A stretch of DNA of 18,037 nucleotides. It comes from an uncultured Oscillospiraceae bacterium. GTDB lineage: Bacteria; Bacillota; Clostridia; Oscillospirales; Ruminococcaceae. Location: contig CAKSHT010000025.1 of the NCBI GenBank assembly GCA_934457235.1, positions 1 through 18,037 on the forward strand, in the 5' to 3' direction. Made by a program: the position numbers and the translations under genes. Below, piece after piece: positions 1 through 6,839 of this stretch. The notes under the pieces were generated by a model. The model worked only from the letters and a program-made list of their open reading frames with translations. It was not told where the DNA came from and did no database searches. Numbering within the stretch: position 1 is the first letter of the stretch; every line of letters starts with the position of its first letter.

Positions 1-216
1 GAACCCGCTCCAGAGCCTGCGCCGGAAGCGCCCGCAAGTTCCGGCGGTAAGATGAGCCAGGAGGATATCGAGAAACTCCTCGCCGCTAACGCCGCTCCGC
101 TTGAAGCTGAACCCGCTCCAGAGCCTGCGCCGGAAGCGCCCGCAAATTCCGGCAGTAAGATGAGCCAGGAGGATATTGAAGCACTGCTGAACAGCATGCA
201 GGAGGAAGCCAACAAG
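1..216 (+). repeat. Tandem 108-bp coding repeat (two visible copies)
   Basis: Bases 1-108 and 109-216 are two head-to-tail copies of a 36-codon unit. The first 37 bases of the two copies are identical (1-37 and 109-145), and the remainder diverges, mainly in the second half. The array may extend upstream of the window. The repeat keeps reading frame, giving a Pro/Glu linker plus an MSQEDIExLL helix per unit, so copy number could change by slippage without breaking the protein. Confidence 0.85.
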
Positions 217-219
217 TAA
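1..219 (+). CDS. C-terminal end of a protein with tandem FliM-like MSQEDIExLL motifs (partial)
   Basis: Frame 1 is open from the first base to a TAA at 217-219, so this is the last 72 codons of a gene that begins outside the window. The visible part is a low-complexity Glu/Pro/Ala linker (EPAPEPAPEAPA) alternating with a short helix-forming motif, MSQEDIEKLL and then MSQEDIEALLNSM, each preceded by a Ser/Gly-rich spacer. The motif closely resembles the N-terminal peptide of FliM and FliY (LSQxEIDALLxG) that binds phosphorylated CheY. That resemblance is from family knowledge; a CheY-binding role here is inference. No folded domain is visible in the fragment, so the main function cannot be named. 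The next gene has its own promoter, so the two need not be co-transcribed. Confidence 0.8.
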   Translation, partial: EPAPEPAPEAPASSGGKMSQEDIEKLLAANAAPLEAEPAPEPAPEAPANSGSKMSQEDIEALLNSMQEEANK

Positions 220-263
220 TTGTCGGGTTTCACAACAATTTCACACACTTGTCCGGAAATTTA

Positions 264-301
264 TCACAATTGACTGATATAATAAAGATACACAATTGTG
301 A
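264..301 (+). promoter_or_regulatory. Extended -10 promoter bracketed by a 9-bp inverted repeat
   Basis: TGATATAAT at 275-283 is an extended -10 element (TGn plus a perfect TATAAT) with no good -35 box, about 30 bp upstream of the alarmone synthetase start. It lies between the perfect arms TCACAATTG (264-272) and CAATTGTGA (293-301). Two further TTTCACA words lie at 228-234 and 239-245. A transcript starting near 290 would contain only the right arm, so the inverted repeat is better read as a DNA operator than as an RNA hairpin. The regulator is unknown. Confidence 0.55.
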
Positions 302-313
302 AAGGATAAAACT

Positions 314-1000
314 ATGCCCAAAGAAAAAACCAAAAGCTTCGAACTGGAACCCGTACAGAAACTGCTTCCGGAGGACGCGCAGCAGCGCGTGATGGATCAG
401 CTGTACCAGTTCATGGAGCTTGAGCACTTATACGAATCCGCGATACGCGAGGTCAAGACGAAGCTTGAGATACTCGACAGCGAATTCAAGACGAAATACG
501 ACCACAATCCCATACATCACCTGGAGGACCGCGTGAAGTCCCCGCAGAGCATACTTGAGAAGCTGAACCGCAAGGGAATTCCGTTCAGCTGCGAGAATGC
601 ACGGACGGCGCTCAACGACATCGGCGGCGTGCGGGTTGTGTGCAATTACATCGACGATATCTACACGGTGGCGGATCTGCTGACATCGCAGGACGACGTG
701 AAGCTCATCAAGCGCAAGGACTACATAAAAAATCCGAAGCCGAACGGCTACCGCAGCCTGCACCTGGTGATAGAAACGCCGGTGTACCTCTCCGATAAAA
801 AGGAGCTTGTGCACGTTGAAGTGCAGATACGCACCATCGCAATGAATTTCTGGGCGACGCTGGAGCACGACCTCAAATACAAGACGGACAGCGTTGTTTC
901 CGCGGATCTCGCGGCGCAGCTCAAGGACTGCGCGGAGACCATCGCCGCGACAGACAAGCAAATGCAGGACATCTACAAGGCGTTACACACGATAGATTAA
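314..1000 (+). CDS. Small alarmone synthetase (RelA/SpoT synthetase domain, RelQ/YjbM type)
   Basis: This encodes a single-domain cytoplasmic (p)ppGpp synthetase that transfers pyrophosphate from ATP to GTP or GDP in the stringent response. The 228 residues hold only the synthetase domain; the HD hydrolase, TGS and ACT domains of long RSH enzymes are absent. Visible motifs in order are the ATP-binding RVKSPQSILEKL (about 73-84), DIGGVRVV with the Mg-binding Asp (about 102-109), KPNGYRSLH for GTP binding (142-150), and VEVQIRT with the catalytic Glu (168-174) followed by FWATLEHDLKYK. Length and motifs fit RelQ/YjbM proteins, which are about 210-220 residues and form tetramers. The start is supported by AAAGGA at 301-306, seven bases upstream. 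It appears monocistronic, with its own promoter and terminator. The RelQ versus RelP assignment is less certain. Confidence 0.93.
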   Translation: MPKEKTKSFELEPVQKLLPEDAQQRVMDQLYQFMELEHLYESAIREVKTKLEILDSEFKTKYDHNPIHHLEDRVKSPQSILEKLNRKGIPFSCENARTALNDIGGVRVVCNYIDDIYTVADLLTSQDDVKLIKRKDYIKNPKPNGYRSLHLVIETPVYLSDKKELVHVEVQIRTIAMNFWATLEHDLKYKTDSVVSADLAAQLKDCAETIAATDKQMQDIYKALHTID

Positions 1001-1015
1001 TATAGATTAATAATG

Positions 1016-1044
1016 AAAGGGCGGATATAGAATCCGCCCTTTTT
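1016..1044 (+). terminator. Intrinsic terminator after the alarmone synthetase gene
   Basis: A perfect 11-bp stem, AAAGGGCGGAT (1016-1026) and ATCCGCCCTTT (1032-1042), has a 5-nt loop, and its 3' arm runs into TTTTT (1040-1044). It lies 16 bp after the stop codon. The GGGCGGAT core of the stem recurs at 6995-7015 and 17950-17970. Confidence 0.9.
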
Positions 1045-1110
1045 GCGTATTACGTACACACTGTACACGAAATCCATACGCGCTCCCATCCCGCAGATCT
1101 CCGGCACGTC

Positions 1111-1291
1111 TTAAGGCAACACCGCACAAAGACCATTTATTGGATTTTGCACGTGTCTTGCTTGCATCTTTTCCGTCATCTTGCACAATTCGTCCTAGCA
1201 AGGCGTCAGCCTTGCGTCGTCCTCATTGTACAATCTGACGAAAAATCTGACTACGCAATACACGCACAATCTTTGTGCGGTGTTGCCTTAA
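1111..1291. mobile_element. 181-bp fold-back (MITE-like) element with 22-bp perfect terminal inverted repeats
   Basis: The left end at 1111-1132, beginning TTAAGGCAACACCGC, is the exact reverse complement of 1270-1291. The complementarity continues inward imperfectly: the stretch around 1170-1205 pairs with about 1210-1250 and closes on a GCAAGGC-GTCA-GCCTTGC hairpin at the centre. The whole element can therefore fold as one long stem. No gene is encoded; the small open frames here are by-products. Both ends carry TTAA, which could be a target duplication or part of the terminus. A decayed copy of one end lies at 13935-13967, which supports a dispersed repeat. The transposase that would move it is not in the window. 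Confidence 0.75.
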
Positions 1292-1383
1292 ATCCATCAC
1301 GTACGCCCAGGGAGGATACAGGCACGCGGAAACCGACAGAATCCGCGTATCATGCGGAGCACAGCATTTATTTCATGCCCTGA

Positions 1384-1412
1384 TTGACAAATCATCGTCC
1401 AGGGTGTATAAT
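1384..1412 (+). promoter_or_regulatory. Perfect consensus SigA promoter upstream of the ECF sigma gene
   Basis: TTGACA at 1384-1389 and TATAAT at 1407-1412 are separated by 17 bp, an exact match to the housekeeping consensus. Transcription would start near 1419, giving a leader of about 170 nt before the GTG start at 1590. The leader has possible long-range pairing: TTTTGCC (1429-1435) with GGCAAAA (1491-1497), enclosing GGCGC (1437-1441) with GCGCC (1460-1464). Confidence 0.8.
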
Positions 1413-1524
1413 AAAGGATGTATCGTTATTTTGCCGGGCGCGTCCATTTTTAACCAGAAGCGCCTTAAATTATCCGAAATTGTCAGATACGGCAAAAAAA
1501 GAATATAAAAATTTGCTGAAATGC

Positions 1525-1549
1525 TGAAACTTTTTTCAAACCGGGCGTG
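1525..1549 (+). promoter_or_regulatory. Candidate ECF-sigma promoter (autoregulatory)
   Basis: TGAAAC at 1525-1530 is followed by a T-run (TTTTTT) and, after a 15-bp spacer, CGTG at 1546-1549. This resembles the TGAAACTTTT...CGTA pattern of SigW/SigM-type ECF promoters in Bacillus. It sits about 40 bp upstream of an ECF sigma gene, the usual place for autoregulation. The spacer is one base short of the common 16, and the last base of the -10 differs. This is inference from pattern only. Confidence 0.45.
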
Positions 1550-1589
1550 ACTTCAGTATTGCAGGCGGTAAGAGCGAGGTGAGCACTGC

Positions 1590-2135
1590 GTGGGTAATCC
1601 AGACTTAGACAGCTATTTTGACGCCGTTTACGCCGAAACCATCGGCTCCATATCCAGGTTCGTCGTGAGCCACGCAGCACGCTTCCAGGATACCGAGGAT
1701 ATCATTCAGAATATCTACACGCGCTTCTATAAGCGGATATCCGACAAGGGCTACAGCGATATCGAATCCGCTGAGGCTTTCCTTATCAACATCGCAAAGT
1801 TTGAGTGCCGCAGCATGTTCGCGGGCTTCAAGCGCCGCAAGGAACGCGATGTCATGCTCTCCGAATTCGACGAGGAGCAGTCCGCCGCCATCGAAGCCGA
1901 TATGTCCCGCGACCAGAAGCTTCTTGAGGACGTAATGTCCGACAAGATACTCGCGAAACAGATTTTCGACGACATAATGTCCGGCGACGAAACCGTCGGA
2001 AAGATATTCTACCTGCACTTCGTATGCGATATGAAGCTTGAGGAGGTCGCGAACAGGCTCGATCTGAAGCTGTCCACCGTCAAGACCAAGCTCTACCGCA
2101 CCATCGAAAAGCAGAAAAAGAAATACGGCATTTGA
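1590..2135 (+). CDS. RNA polymerase sigma factor, ECF type
   Basis: A 181-residue sigma-70 family protein with only regions 2 and 4, the usual ECF layout and length. Region 2 covers roughly residues 8-90 and includes DTEDIIQNIYTRFYKRI, matching the conserved D-x-E-D/A-x-x-Q helix that binds core polymerase and the -10 element. Region 4 covers roughly 125-178, with the helix-turn-helix MKLEEVANRLDLKLSTVKTKLYRTI that reads the -35 element. The start is a GTG at 1590, chosen because GAGGTGA at 1576-1582 sits seven bases upstream and no ATG fits. Downstream lie a small gene and a large single-pass membrane protein that is likely its anti-sigma factor. A SigA promoter and a probable ECF promoter precede it, suggesting basal expression plus self-activation. 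Confidence 0.9.
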   Translation: MGNPDLDSYFDAVYAETIGSISRFVVSHAARFQDTEDIIQNIYTRFYKRISDKGYSDIESAEAFLINIAKFECRSMFAGFKRRKERDVMLSEFDEEQSAAIEADMSRDQKLLEDVMSDKILAKQIFDDIMSGDETVGKIFYLHFVCDMKLEEVANRLDLKLSTVKTKLYRTIEKQKKKYGI

Positions 2136-2148
2136 CCCGCGCCGGTTA

Positions 2149-2262
2149 GTCCGCTGATGTGTTACATCACTTAGGACGTGGACATTACTCCCGTGCCACT
2201 GTCAGAAACCGTTATGCTGGCAAAAAATTCTCACACATCTTTATGGTAACGGGGTGTCCCGT
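2149..2262 (+). other. Intergenic hairpins between the sigma gene and the small gene
   Basis: The gap 2136-2290 has no convincing promoter. It contains two possible RNA hairpins. One pairs GTCC (2149-2152) with GGAC (2174-2177) and TGATGT (2155-2160) with ACATCA (2164-2169). The other pairs ACGGG (2249-2253) with CCCGT (2258-2262) just upstream of the ribosome site. Neither is followed by a T-run, so neither looks like a terminator. I recognise no riboswitch class. Confidence 0.35.
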
Positions 2263-2290
2263 AATATGTCTATAAAGGAGATTTTAGCAC

Positions 2291-2560
2291 ATGGGTAAAT
2301 ATGGTTATAAATTTATAGGAAATGCAGGCTTTGCTTCGCAATGTTATCATAAGGCAGATGAATCCTTATCGAGCGAACGAAACCAAAGTAGTGAGAGTAT
2401 TGATGAAGCGAAAAACGAGCGCCAGCCAATGTCCGCCAACAGTGGTCAGCTCCAAAATGAAGTATCTTCAACGGAAAAAGATATAGCTGATTGCCTCTCT
2501 AACCTAATGATTGCTCTTGCAAAGCACAGCAACGCAAACACAGGAAAAAACAATCATTAA
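2291..2560 (+). CDS. Small hydrophilic protein of unknown function between sigma and anti-sigma genes
   Basis: An 89-residue protein that I do not recognise. It starts at ATG 2291 with AAAGGAG at 2274-2280, ten bases upstream. It has an aromatic, Gly-containing N-terminus (MGKYGYKFIGNAGF), then a long Ser/Glu/Asn/Lys-rich stretch, and a short amphipathic segment (DIADCLSNLMIALAKH) near the C-terminus. It has no transmembrane segment and no signal peptide, and two Cys (18 and about 68). Its codons are visibly AT-richer than those of its neighbours, which suggests a different origin or a gene under relaxed selection. The position between an ECF sigma gene and its likely membrane partner makes a link with that switch possible, but nothing in the sequence proves it. 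Confidence 0.6.
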   Translation: MGKYGYKFIGNAGFASQCYHKADESLSSERNQSSESIDEAKNERQPMSANSGQLQNEVSSTEKDIADCLSNLMIALAKHSNANTGKNNH

Positions 2561-2600
2561 TATAATATAGTACCGATAACAATGAAAGGAGGTCTGCCGA

Positions 2601-4856
2601 ATGAACAGGAACGAGTTCTACAAACAGCTCATGAGCGAATACACGTTCGACGCTGAAAAGATACGCGAAAACGCAAAGCGCGGTAAGAAACGGCAGAAGC
2701 TCCAGCCAATGTACATCGGTATGACCGCCGCGGCCGCCGCATGCGTGGTGACTGTCGGCACGATAGCCGCGACAAATCTCGGCAGAAACGACGGCGTTAG
2801 CCTTACGGACTCCGGACTTACGACCCTGTCCGCCAGCGACCGTCTGAACCACGCCCTCGCTCAGCTTGAGGAGGAGCGCAGCAGCACCGAATCGAAGGAT
2901 TTCCTCGTGACATTCTCCGCGGCTCTCTCCCCCGCCCAGGCACAGCAGGTGCTCACGGCTGAGGGAAACATTCCAGTTAAGCAGCTCTATCTCGCGGACG
3001 GCTCCAGGATTTCGGACGCCACGCAGATAGGCAGGATATTCACCGAGGGCACGCAGCTCATCTCCGGCGCAGCGGTCTACTGTTCCGGCTCCGTTGCGGC
3101 GCAGCTCCAGGACGACCCGGCAGTATTCCTGATAGAAGCCATGCAGGAGAGCGACTTTGAAAACGCCGCTCCCGTAAATATCGACGATATCCAGACCAGC
3201 GAAGTTACTCTGCCGGAGCCGGCAGTCACCGACCCGGTCATCTCCGAACCCTCCGTAAGCACCGACCCCGTTCAGGAGCCGTCGCTTGACGGAACCTCCG
3301 AGCCTACTGCGGATACCTCCGAAATGGACGGCACCGCAGAGACGGACGACGCTTCCGACCCGCTGACCGAGGAGGACGAGGGACTTCCCACCGAGGAAGT
3401 TACTACACCGGTCCCGGAGGAAACTACCCCCGCAGAGCCGGACAACACCACGCCGCCCTCTGATACCTCAGCTTCCAACGCAGGAAGCGCGACAGACGAA
3501 CCTGCCGAGCGTGTTCCGGAGCTTCCCGCAGGCGTAACGCTCCCCGCAGATATCGCGCCGGAGTACACAAATACGTATATTACAGCGGATACTGCATTCT
3601 TCATCAACAGTGATGTGTTCCTCAGCAAGGACGAGAACGGAATATCGCTGTACCGCTGGGACGGCTATAACCAGACCCTCCTCTGCTGCGAGGACCTTGA
3701 GGACGCGAAGATCGCCTGGGTATCCGAAAACGGAAGGAGCCTTATGCTCACCGGTTCCGGAGAACACGGCACCAGAAGCCGCACGCTGCTGGTCAGCGCG
3801 GATAACGAGTCCATCACCGACCTCCACACCGAGGATATCGTGATGAGCGGTACGCTCACCGGATTCGGCTTCAACTCCGCAAACGGCGTGCTCACGCTGT
3901 CCATAAAGGACGACGGTGTTTACTACATCACAACTTCCCGCCTGAACGGCGATTCGCTTGATTTCATCGACACCATAGTCCAGTCAGAGAGCAAGGTATC
4001 CCTGGCGGCAGCTAACGGCGATACGATATACTACGCAGAAACAGTTTCCGGAGTGACCTCCATCTACTCGGCTGACGCTTACAGCGGCAGCGGCAGGCTG
4101 GTGATCTCACTCGACGATTCCGCAAAGCTCACAAGGAATCTCGCGTTCACTCATGCGGTGTTCACTATGGGCAGCGGAACAACCGAGATATTCGACCCGG
4201 TTTCCGAGAAGCTCATTCCAGTCAGCGCGGAAAGCATAAGCTTCGGCGCAGGCAGGCACAGCTTCCTTGCGGATAACATGTGCTACGTTGTCGCAAACGG
4301 CACGGTTTCCGCAGACGGCTCGATAAGCTCCCTGGCTTCCGTGGAGTACCGCAGGAGCGGCTCGGAAAAGTGGTACGCCTATGTTTCCGGAAATGCGGTC
4401 AAGATAACCAGCAGCGTTTATTCCGCGCAGAACAAGTCCGGAATGCTCTCGTTCAGCACCGTTACCGAAAACGCCGGCTCCGGTCTTAAAACCGCCCTCC
4501 GCAACGCCATCGGAATGAACAACGCACTGGCGCTCGGTACCTGCCGCGATAACGGAATAACAACACAGCAGGAGCTTATAGACAGCATCAACGTATGCTA
4601 TTCCGCGAACGCCGCGCAGAAGCTGATGACCCGCTGCGGAATTACCCCCGGCGGCGCGCTCGACTACAGCTCCGGCGAACTTGAAGCGATCGACGCGGGC
4701 AGCGTGATACTCGTGATAAGCGAGAAGAACGAAGGCTCAGCAGCCGGAATGATGTACGTTGAAGCCGGAAGCTTCGGCGGCAGAACAGCCTACAGATGCG
4801 TCAGCGTTTCCTTTGTCAAGGAAAACGGCGGCTGGCGGCTGAACAATATTCTTTAA
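2601..4856 (+). CDS. Single-pass membrane protein, probable anti-sigma/sensor partner of the ECF sigma factor
   Basis: A 751-residue protein starting at ATG 2601 behind AAAGGAGGT (2585-2593). A short charged cytoplasmic N-terminus (1-37, KRGKKRQK before the membrane) is followed by one transmembrane helix (about 38-58). Next come an extracytoplasmic segment (about 60-195), a Pro/Thr/Glu/Ser/Asp-rich flexible spacer (about 196-310), and a beta-rich region (about 320-625) whose repeated Gly-Asp/Asn turns suggest a beta-propeller. The final module (about 630-751) ends GGWRLNNIL. This layout, a tiny cytoplasmic domain that could hold the sigma factor plus a large external sensor, resembles RsgI-type and other ECF anti-sigma proteins. 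The assignment rests on topology and on the upstream sigma gene, not on a recognised anti-sigma motif. The last about 96 residues resemble the protein encoded at 14685-15464. Confidence 0.7.
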   Translation: MNRNEFYKQLMSEYTFDAEKIRENAKRGKKRQKLQPMYIGMTAAAAACVVTVGTIAATNLGRNDGVSLTDSGLTTLSASDRLNHALAQLEEERSSTESKDFLVTFSAALSPAQAQQVLTAEGNIPVKQLYLADGSRISDATQIGRIFTEGTQLISGAAVYCSGSVAAQLQDDPAVFLIEAMQESDFENAAPVNIDDIQTSEVTLPEPAVTDPVISEPSVSTDPVQEPSLDGTSEPTADTSEMDGTAETDDASDPLTEEDEGLPTEEVTTPVPEETTPAEPDNTTPPSDTSASNAGSATDEPAERVPELPAGVTLPADIAPEYTNTYITADTAFFINSDVFLSKDENGISLYRWDGYNQTLLCCEDLEDAKIAWVSENGRSLMLTGSGEHGTRSRTLLVSADNESITDLHTEDIVMSGTLTGFGFNSANGVLTLSIKDDGVYYITTSRLNGDSLDFIDTIVQSESKVSLAAANGDTIYYAETVSGVTSIYSADAYSGSGRLVISLDDSAKLTRNLAFTHAVFTMGSGTTEIFDPVSEKLIPVSAESISFGAGRHSFLADNMCYVVANGTVSADGSISSLASVEYRRSGSEKWYAYVSGNAVKITSSVYSAQNKSGMLSFSTVTENAGSGLKTALRNAIGMNNALALGTCRDNGITTQQELIDSINVCYSANAAQKLMTRCGITPGGALDYSSGELEAIDAGSVILVISEKNEGSAAGMMYVEAGSFGGRTAYRCVSVSFVKENGGWRLNNIL

Positions 4857-4864
4857 ACAATATC

Positions 4865-4896
4865 GGCCGTCCGGTTATACGGGCGGTCGCGTTTTT
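4865..4896 (+). terminator. Intrinsic terminator after the sigma/anti-sigma cluster
   Basis: GGCCGTCCG (4865-4873) pairs with CGGGCGGTC (4880-4888) through nine pairs including two G-U, with a 6-nt loop, followed by GCGTTTTT. It begins eight bases after the preceding stop codon. Confidence 0.75.
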
Positions 4897-4934
4897 GACT
4901 GGGGCGTATCTGCGTCGCTCCGGAAAGGGGTTCG

Positions 4935-5306
4935 ATGAAAGCAGGCATCATCACCGGAATCGCGCTTGCCGCCGTCGCGGCGGGCGGTATCGTCACGTTC
5001 ATGCTCATGAGATCCGCGGAAGTCACCGACCCGGTAGCCGAAATACGCGTCGGCGGCGAGGTAATCCGGCGGGTACCGCTTTCGGAGGACTGCGAATTCA
5101 CCATCGAATGCCCCTCCGGAAGCAATACTATAACCGTCGCGGACGGCGCGGTAAGCGTTACCGACGCGGACTGCCCCGATCGTATCTGCGTTAAAACCGG
5201 CGCGATTTCCGGCGGCAAAATACCGATAATCTGCCTGCCGCACCAGCTCGAAATAATCGTAGTTTCCGGCAACAGCGCCGACGACGCGGACGACGCGGCG
5301 TACTGA
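4935..5306 (+). CDS. Membrane-anchored NusG domain II-containing protein
   Basis: A 123-residue protein with an N-terminal hydrophobic anchor (about residues 5-25) and an external beta domain. The features VTDADCPDRICVKTG (about 74-88) and IICLPHQLEI (about 97-106) are the conserved Cys pair and CLPH motif of the NusG_II family, small domains related to NusG domain II that occur as exported proteins in Firmicutes, often near redox or prenyl-synthesis genes. The biochemical role of the family is not well defined. The start at ATG 4935 follows GAAAGGGG at 4923-4930. The acidic C-terminal tail (DDADDAAY) has no anchor. A terminator lies upstream, so it probably has its own promoter, which I could not identify. 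Confidence 0.75.
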   Translation: MKAGIITGIALAAVAAGGIVTFMLMRSAEVTDPVAEIRVGGEVIRRVPLSEDCEFTIECPSGSNTITVADGAVSVTDADCPDRICVKTGAISGGKIPIICLPHQLEIIVVSGNSADDADDAAY

Positions 5307-5322
5307 TATCCTCCAAAAGTAA

Positions 5323-5364
5323 TGCAGATCTGCACACCAAATCAGCATTGATATGTGCTATAAT
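5323..5364 (+). promoter_or_regulatory. Extended -10 promoter with an upstream 12-bp palindrome
   Basis: TGCTATAAT at 5356-5364 is an extended -10 element without a clear -35 box, 42 bp upstream of the next start codon. The perfect palindrome TGCAGATCTGCA at 5323-5334 lies about 25 bp upstream of the -10, covering the -35 position, so it could be an operator. No terminator is visible between the preceding stop and this promoter. Confidence 0.5.
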
Positions 5365-5405
5365 TATTGTATCACGACCAATGTAATGGTGAAGGAGGAA
5401 TTATC

Positions 5406-6839
5406 ATGAAACTGAAAAAACTGACGTCCCTGCTGCTTGCGGCGGCTGTCTGCCTTACATCGCTGATGTTCGGTGGAATCACGGCTTCCGCGGCGGCGGG
5501 GATCTCCGTTTCCGGCGAATACCAGGGCGGATTTTATGTTCTCCAGGTCTACGGCATGTCCAAAAAGCAGTACACCACGTTCATCAACGGCGATGACGGA
5601 TTCCGCGTGAACGTTTACAGCGCGGACGGCAAGGCAAACATCTTCCTCGCCCAGGATACGCTGAAAAAGACGGCAGAAACCACCGTAAAGGGCTACAAGG
5701 GCGGATACCTCGTTTATGGCGGTATCCTCGGAAACAAGATATCCATGTTCTCCACGATAAGCGATATCATCAGCGTCGAGGGACTTTACGGCACTGCTCC
5801 GGGCAAATCATACGGCTTCCGCTGGAAGCTCGATTACGGCGATGAATCAGTCCGCAGCTTCCTGCCCGCGATGACAAAGAACCCGAATTTTACAGTAACG
5901 TTCGAGGACCTCTACCACAACGCCGTGAAGCCCGCGGGTCTTAAATCGAAGTACTCCGTTGCCGCTTCCCTCGGCGACGCTCCGCTTGAATTCACCCGCA
6001 GCGGAAGCTCCGTACAGCTCACCATACCCACCGAGAATTACTACAAATACTCCAATACCTCCGGCGCTGGAATGGATATCAAGCTGAAATGCTCCGGCTA
6101 CACCATATCTACCGTTTTCAGCGGAGGTACCAGCTATACCAGTACCGCAGACTTTAACGGCGCGGACTTCATCGACAGCGTTTCCGTCAAGGGAAAGGCT
6201 CTGGAGCACGGCGGTATAACCCTAACCTATACATTCAGCGACAGTACCGCGGCAAAGGCGTTCGCTTCGGAGAAAGTGACCGCAATGTACCGCGTGACCT
6301 CCGGCGGTAAGATCATCAGCGGCAGTGGTGACTTCACGTCCGTTGCGCGCGCCGGAAAAGGCAACATCAAGTCAATGAACATCAGCGACATCGAAACCCA
6401 GGTCTACACAGGAAAGGCGCTGACTCCCGCGCCAGTTATCCGCGACGGCTACATAAAGCTTAAATCCGGCACTGACTACACACTCGCCTACAAGAAAAAC
6501 ACGAAAGTCGGCACGGCTTCCGTGACCATCAAAGGCAAGGGGAACTACACCGGTACGCTGACTGTCAAGTTCAAAATAATCCCCGGAAGCACCAGCCTCA
6601 GCGCACGCGTGAACGACGATGGACGCGTTATCTCCTGGAGGCGCGTGACCGGCGCGGAGAAGTACCAGATATACCGCCTTGAGGACGGAAAGTTCGTCAG
6701 CTGGAAAAGCCCCGACGGCTCAGCCTACAGCGTGACTATCCCGGCGGAGGAAACCGGAAGCTTCAGGATACGCGCGCTGATAAAGTCGGGAAAGAAATAC
6801 ATTCCCGGCGCATGGTCGGAGGTTCTGGTCATTGAATGA
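5406..6839 (+). CDS. Secreted protein with Ig-like (MBG-type) and Fn3-like C-terminal modules
   Basis: A 477-residue exported protein. I start it at ATG 5406, not at an upstream in-frame ATG at 5367, because AAGGAGGAA lies at 5392-5400 and the protein then opens with a classic signal peptide: MKLKK, a hydrophobic core and an ASA cleavage site near residues 27-29. Residues about 32-310 form a beta-rich region that I do not recognise. Residues about 324-391 (DIETQVYTGKALTP ... GTASVTIKGKGNYTGTLTVKFKI) match the Ig-like repeat common in Firmicute surface proteins. Residues about 397-477 (ISWRRVTGAEKYQIYRL ... FRIRALIKSGKKYIPGAWSEVL) look like a fibronectin type III domain. There is no LPXTG, dockerin or SLH anchor, so it may be released or held non-covalently. 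No catalytic domain is visible; adhesion or substrate binding is plausible. Confidence 0.8.
   Translation: MKLKKLTSLLLAAAVCLTSLMFGGITASAAAGISVSGEYQGGFYVLQVYGMSKKQYTTFINGDDGFRVNVYSADGKANIFLAQDTLKKTAETTVKGYKGGYLVYGGILGNKISMFSTISDIISVEGLYGTAPGKSYGFRWKLDYGDESVRSFLPAMTKNPNFTVTFEDLYHNAVKPAGLKSKYSVAASLGDAPLEFTRSGSSVQLTIPTENYYKYSNTSGAGMDIKLKCSGYTISTVFSGGTSYTSTADFNGADFIDSVSVKGKALEHGGITLTYTFSDSTAAKAFASEKVTAMYRVTSGGKIISGSGDFTSVARAGKGNIKSMNISDIETQVYTGKALTPAPVIRDGYIKLKSGTDYTLAYKKNTKVGTASVTIKGKGNYTGTLTVKFKIIPGSTSLSARVNDDGRVISWRRVTGAEKYQIYRLEDGKFVSWKSPDGSAYSVTIPAEETGSFRIRALIKSGKKYIPGAWSEVLVIE

Noticed and set aside
1147..1508. Small overlapping frames in the fold-back element and downstream
   Set aside because: They lie within inverted-repeat and promoter sequence, lack ribosome sites, and have no plausible protein features.
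2136..2290. Riboswitch ahead of the small gene
   Set aside because: Some hairpins are present, but no core sequence of a riboswitch class that I know could be matched.
2561..2566. TATAAT ahead of the sensor gene as a separate promoter
   Set aside because: No -35 box at 16-18 bp and no extended -10; probably AT-rich chance sequence.
4895..4900. TTGACT as -35 box for the NusG-II gene
   Set aside because: It overlaps the terminator T-run and nothing like a -10 box lies 17 bp downstream.
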